64,000 nucleotides of DNA from Patescibacteria group bacterium. GTDB taxonomy: Bacteria > Patescibacteriota > Saccharimonadia > CAILAD01 > BJGX01. Position 1 is the stretch's first letter. Each line of letters begins with the position of its first letter. Below the pieces are notes generated by a model that worked only from the letters and a program-made list of their open reading frames with translations, had not been told where the DNA came from and ran no database searches. Positions 59,212-64,000 of the stretch are shown in pieces. A program made the position numbers and the translations under genes. The DNA lies in the NCBI GenBank assembly GCA_030917065.1, contig JAUPVL010000018.1:12224-76223 (forward strand), written 5' to 3'.

Positions 59212-60297
59212 ATGAAGCCCATCATCAAATCCCTCACTAGCTTGTTAGAATCTGTCAATATGGCCATCAAGCAGTTAGATATTCAATCTGATAAAACCAA
59301 GCTTACAACCCTAGAGGACTCCATAGCAGAGCCCGATTTCTGGAACGATAGCTCAAATGCTGAGAAAGTATCTCGAGAAGCTAGTGAACTCAAGCGTTAT
59401 ATCAATAGTTGGGAAAAGCTACAGTCAGATCTACAGACGACTCTAGATCTAGCACAGCTCGAATCAGACGATTCGGGCAAAAATGACTTTGAGAACATAT
59501 TACAAGAGCTCACTAGCCGAGCTGATAGCATGCTAGTAGCTGTCAAATTATCTGAGGAATTTGACAAAAATCCTGCAATAGTCCAAATCTCAGCAGGTGT
59601 TGGCGGTACCGATGCACAAGATTGGGCGCAAATGCTACAGCAGATGTATATCAAGTACGCCAATACCTCGGGGATGAGTGTAGAAGTACTAGACACCTCA
59701 TTTGGAGAAGAGGCTGGTATCAAATCTACTACCATGCGTATCACTGGTCCGTTCGCATATGGCCTGCTCAAATGCGAAAAAGGAGTGCATCGACTAGTCA
59801 GGCTCTCGCCGTTCAATAGTGACAACCTACGACAAACGTCATTTGCTTTAGTTGACGTGATACCACAGATCGATGACAAATCTGTCCATATCAACGAAAA
59901 AGACTTACGTATTGATGTATACAGGGCTGGCGGACATGGTGGACAAAGCGTCAATACCACAGATAGTGCTGTACGAATTACTCACTTGCCCACTGGTACC
60001 ACTGTTTCTATACAAAATGAGCGCTCCCAGCTCAAAAACAAGGCTACAGCCCTATCAATACTAGCAGCCAGACTCTCAGAACTAGCCCGAGCTCAAAAGC
60101 TTGATGATATCGAGAAATTGCGTGGTCAGGTCAAATCAGCTGACTGGGGAGCTCAGATCAGAAGCTATGTACTTCATCCCTACACCAAGGTCAAGGATCA
60201 CCGCACCAATTTTGAGACTTCCGATACCAGTGGTGTGCTCAATGGCGATATCCAACCTTTCATAGAAGCCTACCTAGAACAAAACATCTCTAAATAA
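59212..60297 (+). CDS. prfB: Peptide chain release factor 2
   Basis: RF2 of 361 residues, ending translation at UGA and UAA. The SPF codon-recognition motif is RLSPFNSDNLRQTSFA (about residues 202-217) and the catalytic GGQ is YRAGGHGGQSVNTTDSAVRITH (about 241-262). The reading frame is continuous: the in-frame UGA frameshift site found in many bacteria is absent. Its presence confirms UGA is a stop here. A terminator follows. Confidence 0.96.
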   Translation: MKPIIKSLTSLLESVNMAIKQLDIQSDKTKLTTLEDSIAEPDFWNDSSNAEKVSREASELKRYINSWEKLQSDLQTTLDLAQLESDDSGKNDFENILQELTSRADSMLVAVKLSEEFDKNPAIVQISAGVGGTDAQDWAQMLQQMYIKYANTSGMSVEVLDTSFGEEAGIKSTTMRITGPFAYGLLKCEKGVHRLVRLSPFNSDNLRQTSFALVDVIPQIDDKSVHINEKDLRIDVYRAGGHGGQSVNTTDSAVRITHLPTGTTVSIQNERSQLKNKATALSILAARLSELARAQKLDDIEKLRGQVKSADWGAQIRSYVLHPYTKVKDHRTNFETSDTSGVLNGDIQPFIEAYLEQNISK

Positions 60298-60313
60298 TCA
60301 TATATAACAAAAA

Positions 60314-60342
60314 GACCCCGTAATCTTACGATCATAGGGGTC
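60314..60342. terminator. Shared hairpin between prfB and the LPDTG gene
   Basis: GACCCC (60314-60319) pairs with GGGGTC (60337-60342). It lies between converging genes and is followed on the plus strand by a T-rich stretch and preceded by an A-rich run that is T-rich on the minus strand, so it may end both transcripts. Confidence 0.6.
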
Positions 60343-60376
60343 GATTTGTAGCTTTTAAACAGTTGTTAATTAGCTA

Positions 60377-61693
60377 TTACTTTCGGTTTTTGCTAGTTAC
60401 AACGTCTTTTGCAGCTTTTTTGCTTTTTCTGTAAGCATGCACACCTGCGCTTATGCCGGTCATACCGAGCATCGCACTCAATCCAGATTCTAGACCTGTG
60501 TCAGGCAATGTGCCTGCAGGTACTGAAGTTTCTGTAGTTGGAGGAGTTACAGGAGGAGGAGTTGTAGTACAACGTGGATCTCCTACAGGTATTCCTGGCA
60601 AACATTCTTGTGGCTTAGGTGGTTCAGGAGTTTTTACCTTTGCATCGTCACAAGTGTCGTAAGGCACTTCCGTAGAACGAGCACAAGCAACGTTGGTGAG
60701 TAATCCTTGAGTATTATCCTTGACCTTTACTTGATACAAGATATATCCATTGATTCCAGCACCGTAGTTTCCTACACCTACACCGCCAGCTGTAAACAAC
60801 GCACCGTCAGGTATTAGATGTCCATCAGGGTATGTCGCATTGTAAAGCTTTGTAGTTCCTGGCAAAACTTCAAATTGTGATGGTAACTTATCAGTTATTA
60901 CCACATTGTTCATCTTGTCAGTACCTTCATTTTTGAAATCAACTTTGAAGTATAGTCTGTCACCAGCTTTAGCATCTACTTGTTCAACAAATGGTTGTTT
61001 AGGAAATGCTACGGTCTTTTGGACCTTAAGTGGTACAGCTTCTACTTTTACCTTGATAACTACATAACTAGCATATTGGAAGCATCCTGGTACATTACCG
61101 TCTGGAGCTGTTTCACCGATCAAAGCACCTGATGTGACGATGTTGTCACTTAGAGGCATTTGAGTCACGCTGTGGGTACTAGCATAAGCCGAACCCGGTA
61201 CATAACTCACCTTGAAAGGCGTACCATTAGCGCTAGTGAAGTCTACAGTATCAAATACACTGCCTGGTTGGGCATTGTCTGCTGATACTTGACTGACTGC
61301 ATTCATCTTGGTACCGAATCCTGCTGGCAAACCAACTTTTACTTTGGTGTTACGAGCTATTCCTCGGTAGTTGTTTTCTGCACTATTTAGACTTGGGTCT
61401 GCACCGTTGTGAACATAAGTTCGCAAGGTTATTTCTTGGCCAACTGTTACGTTGATGTTGTCATAAAACGGACCTTGTCCAGTTTGTTTGCCATCGAAAA
61501 ATTCAGTTTCATTTCCATACATAGGTGTATTGTAAAATGAGTTGAATGTTACTTGGTCAAATCCAGTGGTCAATGGACCATCCCATTTTTTGGTAGGACG
61601 ATCAGGATACCATCCGGCAAAAGCCATTACCGGTACTATGACAGCTATTAGAGCCGCCAATGCACCTAGGCCTATTTTGGTAGTAAGTTTCAT
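60377..61693 (-). CDS. LPxTG-anchored surface protein with DUF11-like domain
   Basis: A 438-residue wall protein. A signal peptide (residues 1-27, ending AFAGW) leads to two beta domains; the second (about 235-330, DAKAGDRLYFKVDFKNEGTDKMNNVVITDKLPSQFEVLPG) is a DUF11-like repeat. A Pro/Thr linker follows, then LPDTG with a hydrophobic stretch and a basic tail: a complete sorting signal. The sortase at 45632-46789 is the likely anchor enzyme. A strong AAAAGGAGG ribosome site stands before the ATG. Adhesion or host contact is inferred. Confidence 0.88.
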   Translation of the reverse strand: MKLTTKIGLGALAALIAVIVPVMAFAGWYPDRPTKKWDGPLTTGFDQVTFNSFYNTPMYGNETEFFDGKQTGQGPFYDNINVTVGQEITLRTYVHNGADPSLNSAENNYRGIARNTKVKVGLPAGFGTKMNAVSQVSADNAQPGSVFDTVDFTSANGTPFKVSYVPGSAYASTHSVTQMPLSDNIVTSGALIGETAPDGNVPGCFQYASYVVIKVKVEAVPLKVQKTVAFPKQPFVEQVDAKAGDRLYFKVDFKNEGTDKMNNVVITDKLPSQFEVLPGTTKLYNATYPDGHLIPDGALFTAGGVGVGNYGAGINGYILYQVKVKDNTQGLLTNVACARSTEVPYDTCDDAKVKTPEPPKPQECLPGIPVGDPRCTTTPPPVTPPTTETSVPAGTLPDTGLESGLSAMLGMTGISAGVHAYRKSKKAAKDVVTSKNRK

Positions 61694-61835
61694 AAGCTAC
61701 CTCCTTTTAAAAAATGTTAAGTTGATTATTGTTACAACAGCTTTCCAAAAGAAATATGCAGTTCAAGAACTATATATAGTGATTAAACGTTTGATTGTAT
61801 TTAGTTTTTAAGTAACTTTTCTTTATCTGGTGAGT

Positions 61836-61864
61836 ATCATATCACATCATCATTCTTATGTCAA
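61836..61864 (-). promoter_or_regulatory. Promoter of the LPDTG surface protein
   Basis: On the minus strand TTGACA (plus 61859-61864), a 17-nt spacer and TATGAT (plus 61836-61841). It gives a leader of about 135 nt before the ATG at 61693, the only long leader of this sort near a surface gene here. Confidence 0.65.
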
Positions 61865-62024
61865 TGCTTTTGGCAGTACTTTTTATGGTTATATTATTGG
61901 TGTTATTTATAATTAATTTTTTACCAGATAGATAATATATCTAGCATCATAAGTACTTATGCTTATTGTCAATATTTATCAATAAATAGATCAAATTATT
62001 GCTAAATCAAAAACACCCCGAGAC

Positions 62025-62060
62025 CGGGTGCCCGCTCTCCGTGAGGAGAACGAGCACCCG
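62025..62060 (-). terminator. GC-rich terminator of the secreted Pro/Thr-rich gene
   Basis: CGGGTGC (62025-62031) pairs with GCACCCG (62054-62060); the stem continues through CG and CTCC/GGAG with one mismatch and a GTGA loop. On the minus strand it is followed 11 nt later by TTTTT. It marks the edge of the GC-rich block. Confidence 0.65.
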
Positions 62061-62111
62061 AGTATCGAGGCTTCCAGGGTCTCGACCGAAGTCGAAGCTC
62101 TGGGATACCGA

Positions 62112-63104
62112 TCAGTCAGGCGCCGTGGGAGGCGAGGTGACTGGGACGGTGGGGTCCGGGTCATCCGGAGGCACCGTGTACACCGGTGGCGGGAACGTCG
62201 CCGGTGGCGGAGCCACCGTCGGTGTCGGTCGCACCGGATCAGGGGGACGTGGTGTCGGAGGTCCCGTGCCACCGTGGCACAGGTCATCCGGCAGGTTGCA
62301 CGTCGCCGGTGTCGGCGGGATCGGCGGCTTGCAGCCGTTCGGACCCGTCGGGCAACCAGGAGGCACCGTCGGCGGTGGTGTCGTCGGCGGTGGTGTCGTC
62401 GGCGGTGGTGCCGACGTCGGCGGCGGCGGGTTGTGCGGCGGCGTTCCGGGCGGGTTGATGCTCGGGGTGCTACCGGGGTTGGCCGGCGTCATCGTGATCA
62501 GGCTGAAGAACTGGTGGACGGGTTGGAACCCGCAGTCCAGCTTCAGCACGACCACACGCCCACCTCCACAGTCGAACTCCAACGTTCGGAAGGTAGGCCG
62601 GTCAGGGCTCACCTGGTAGAGCGTTGGCATGACTTGTGGGTTTGCGCCGCGGCGCATCGCCAAGGTCATGTACTCGTTCGACCGCTCACGAAAGACCGGG
62701 TTGCACTGATCGAGGATCGCACGAGTGCGGGCCACGAGTGCATCCCAGGCCTGCCGGTCCCGGAGCATCTTCTGCGCCATGCTGTACAGCGCGTTGGCAT
62801 CGCCCCACTGACCCGACGCGTCGGCCGCGATGACCACTGCAAGCAGTGGGTCGCAGTCCATGCGTGAGTACAGCTCGGCGACAGCTTCGTCGACGTCGTT
62901 CGTCGTCACCGCCGGTCCGAACTGGCCGTTGCTCCTTGCCTGGTAGGCGTAGAACTTGGCCTCGGATCCTTGGCAACGATCTTCTGGCGTTGGATCGTCA
63001 GCCCCAGCAGGGATGATCCCGATACCGCTCAGAAGCAGCAGCGAAGCCACCGCTCCAGCGATGATGAGCATTGCCACCGAGATTCGGTCACGGTTGGTGT
63101 TCAA
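62112..63104 (-). CDS. Secreted Pro/Thr-rich protein of unknown function, GC-rich gene
   Basis: A 330-residue protein. A signal peptide or anchor covers residues 12-35 (VAMLIIAGAVASLLLLSGIG, then PAGA). Residues 40-205 form a folded domain with six or so cysteines (RCQGSEAKF, MDCDPLLAVV, LDQCNPVF, FDCGGG, LDCGF); the last 120 residues are Pro/Thr repeats with a central short Cys pair. No family recognised. Base composition and codon use differ sharply from genes before 62000 and look actinobacterial. A weak GGGGG ribosome site lies 13 nt upstream. Confidence 0.75.
   Translation of the reverse strand: MNTNRDRISVAMLIIAGAVASLLLLSGIGIIPAGADDPTPEDRCQGSEAKFYAYQARSNGQFGPAVTTNDVDEAVAELYSRMDCDPLLAVVIAADASGQWGDANALYSMAQKMLRDRQAWDALVARTRAILDQCNPVFRERSNEYMTLAMRRGANPQVMPTLYQVSPDRPTFRTLEFDCGGGRVVVLKLDCGFQPVHQFFSLITMTPANPGSTPSINPPGTPPHNPPPPTSAPPPTTPPPTTPPPTVPPGCPTGPNGCKPPIPPTPATCNLPDDLCHGGTGPPTPRPPDPVRPTPTVAPPPATFPPPVYTVPPDDPDPTVPVTSPPTAPD
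62371..62413 (+). repeat. 15-bp tandem repeat encoding Pro/Thr
   Basis: GGCGGTGGTGTCGTC repeated at 62371 and 62386, with a partial third copy from 62401. On the minus strand it encodes PPPTT units in the disordered tail of the secreted protein. Confidence 0.8.
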
Positions 63105-63189
63105 GGTACTACCCCCTTTCTGGGGATGTTGGTTGCCTTTCGAATACAGAACACTTCTCCACTTTCAAAGGCAAGAAAGTGAAAAAGTC

Positions 63190-63219
63190 ACTATATTAGA
63201 ACGTTTCAAATAGTTACAA
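63190..63219 (-). promoter_or_regulatory. Promoter of the secreted Pro/Thr-rich gene
   Basis: Minus strand TTGTAA (plus 63214-63219), 18-nt spacer, TATAGT (plus 63190-63195), inside an AT-rich island between two GC-rich genes. The leader of about 75 nt holds two competing inverted repeats: TTGCCTTT/AAAGGCAA (63133-63140 and 63167-63174) and ACTTTC/GAAAGT (63161-63180). Confidence 0.55.
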
Positions 63220-63240
63220 CCTATAAGGATAGTAGCACAT

Positions 63241-63266
63241 CCTGGGGGAACTTGCGTTCCCCCAGG
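63241..63266 (-). terminator. Perfect 11-bp hairpin after the two-TM coiled-coil gene
   Basis: CCTGGGGGAAC (63241-63251), loop TTGC, GTTCCCCCAGG (63256-63266), 18 nt past the stop of the minus-strand gene. It lacks a T-run; such U-less hairpins are common terminators in high-GC Actinobacteria. Confidence 0.65.
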
Positions 63267-63284
63267 ACGGCTGTCACCGAACTT

Positions 63285-63995
63285 CTACCGCTGCGCGGCG
63301 AGCTGATCGGTGTGGTCGACGCCCGGAGGTGGCGTCGGGGGTGGAAGCGGGGTGCCGTCAGGCCCATGCGGGCCGTCGTGGGTCACCTCGACCGGTCGGT
63401 CGGCGTTGTCCGCGTTGGCACCCTGCCCGTTGCCGTTGCGCGACTCGCGCGGGACAAGTGCCCAGGCGATGGCGCCGACAACGACAGTGGTGACGAACAC
63501 CAGCACCCACCAGTGGGCGTTGAGCACACCCTGCTGGTTGTGCTCCCACCAGTTGGGGCCTCCTCGGTCCTCCAGCCAGGGATGCCAGTTGTTCCAGTAG
63601 AGCACGACTCGCCACAGCATCATGCTGAGCAGGAAGGCTCCGGCCGTGATGGCACCCCAGAAGGGCCAGGGGAAGTCGCCATCGACCCGATTACGCCAGG
63701 TCTCGAGGTTGATCAGGCGGCGCCTGGCCTCCTCGCGGTGGTCACGGAACTCCGTGGTCACCCTGACGATGGCCTCGTCCTGCTGGGCGATGCGCCCGTC
63801 GTCGGCGAGGATCTCGTTGACCCGGCTGGTCACGCTGTCGACGTCGGTGCGAACACCGGCGATGCGAGCTTCGTGATCGTCGAGCCTGCCGTCGTGGACG
63901 ACGACGCGTCGGGCCACGCCGGCGTGCTGACCGTGCAGTGTGTCGTGTTCGCGGAGGATCTCCGCGACGCGACGGTTCACATCTGACTGTGCCAT
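63285..63995 (-). CDS. Coiled-coil protein with two TM segments, GC-rich gene of unknown function
   Basis: A 236-residue protein. Residues 1-100 are a charged helical/coiled region (VVVHDGRLDDHEARIAGVRTDVDSVTSRVNEIL); two membrane segments follow (about 113-131, FWGAITAGAFLLSMMLW, and 162-182, WWVLVFVTTVVVGAIAWAL) with a Trp-rich loop between them; the tail is Pro-rich. No family recognised. The arrangement recalls small phage or plasmid membrane proteins in Actinobacteria, but that is only an impression. Its ribosome site is off the window. Confidence 0.7.
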   Translation of the reverse strand: MAQSDVNRRVAEILREHDTLHGQHAGVARRVVVHDGRLDDHEARIAGVRTDVDSVTSRVNEILADDGRIAQQDEAIVRVTTEFRDHREEARRRLINLETWRNRVDGDFPWPFWGAITAGAFLLSMMLWRVVLYWNNWHPWLEDRGGPNWWEHNQQGVLNAHWWVLVFVTTVVVGAIAWALVPRESRNGNGQGANADNADRPVEVTHDGPHGPDGTPLPPPTPPPGVDHTDQLAAQR

Positions 63996-64000
63996 TTTGA

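Larger units (their letters stand above)
61694..62111. other. Gap with promoter, palindrome and composition break
   Basis: About 420 nt without a gene. The AT-rich part (61694-62012) holds the surface-protein promoter and a perfect 14-bp palindrome CATAAGTACTTATG at 61948-61961 that could be an operator. From about 62015 the sequence turns GC-rich, beginning with the terminator of the next minus-strand gene. Confidence 0.5.

Noticed and set aside
59212..60297. Programmed frameshift in prfB
   Set aside because: The frame is continuous from the start; no in-frame TGA with a slippery site.
62028..62867. 279-codon plus-strand ORF, Arg-rich
   Set aside because: Shadow of the GC-rich minus-strand gene; low-complexity Arg/His content, no ribosome site, and the opposite frame has a signal peptide and promoter.
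1..64000. Alternative genetic code (UGA as Gly)
   Set aside because: Genes end at TGA (for example glyQS and mraZ), no conserved protein is broken by in-frame TGA, and RF2 is present.

Overview
The window reads as a stretch of an AT-rich, small-genome bacterium of the Candidate Phyla Radiation, most likely Candidatus Saccharibacteria (TM7); this is an inference from gene content, not a database match. Supporting signs are compact mostly single-copy core genes, an archaeal-type AspRS, an alpha2-type GlyRS, a sigma-region-4/HARE-HTH fusion, a VirD4/HerA-like ATPase with an Asn-rich tail, and a monoderm-style surface (sortase plus an LPDTG protein). UGA is a normal stop (many genes end in TGA and an RF2 gene is present), so code 25 does not apply.

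Layout. 1-3710: response regulator, recO, glycyl-tRNA synthetase, an SDR oxidoreductase and a small VIT-type transporter. 3851-11981: a division/cell-wall (dcw) cluster, mraZ-rsmH-(microORF)-ftsL-ftsI-mraY-ftsW-murG-ftsQ, with MraZ boxes in its promoter. 12455-19643: minus-strand VirD4/HerA-like ATPase, sigma4-HARE regulator, topA, dprA. 19700-19950: a strong promoter, a long hairpin and a terminator with no ORF, a probable small RNA whose loop resembles the anti-Shine-Dalgarno sequence. 20019-26075: a seven-gene minus-strand operon aspS-scpA-scpB-rsuA/rluB-dac-der-pth. 26134-31739: a response regulator, an FNR-like reductase divergent from a CobW GTPase, two tandem seven-TM paralogues and a membrane histidine kinase. 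31740-35829: NrdR boxes and class I ribonucleotide reductase nrdAB. 35826-46789: gltX, surface/glycan genes (mreB, Wzy-like, GT4, GT26), a PEGA protein and a sortase. 46870-52202: tRNA-Leu(CAA), xseAB, a flippase-like protein, a Trm11-like methyltransferase and rpmA. 52212-59104: a minus-strand run ftsE-ftsX-CHAP hydrolase-M23 hydrolase-ctpA-pyrG. 59212-61693: prfB and an LPDTG surface protein.

From about 62015 to the end the composition changes abruptly to very GC-rich, with two minus-strand genes of unknown function (a secreted Pro/Thr-rich protein and a two-TM coiled-coil protein) separated by an AT-rich promoter. This is either recent acquisition from a high-GC donor (an actinobacterial host or its phage would fit) or an assembly junction.

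Points that stand out: recurrent TATAAT boxes 5-11 nt from start codons, implying leaderless mRNAs; two FtsX-linked hydrolases with near-identical coiled coils but different catalytic heads, one of them a circularly permuted M23 domain; a 23-codon ORF that copies the C-terminal tail of RsmH; the hairpin RNA with a SD-complementary loop; and an NrdA that lacks the usual C-terminal cysteine pair.
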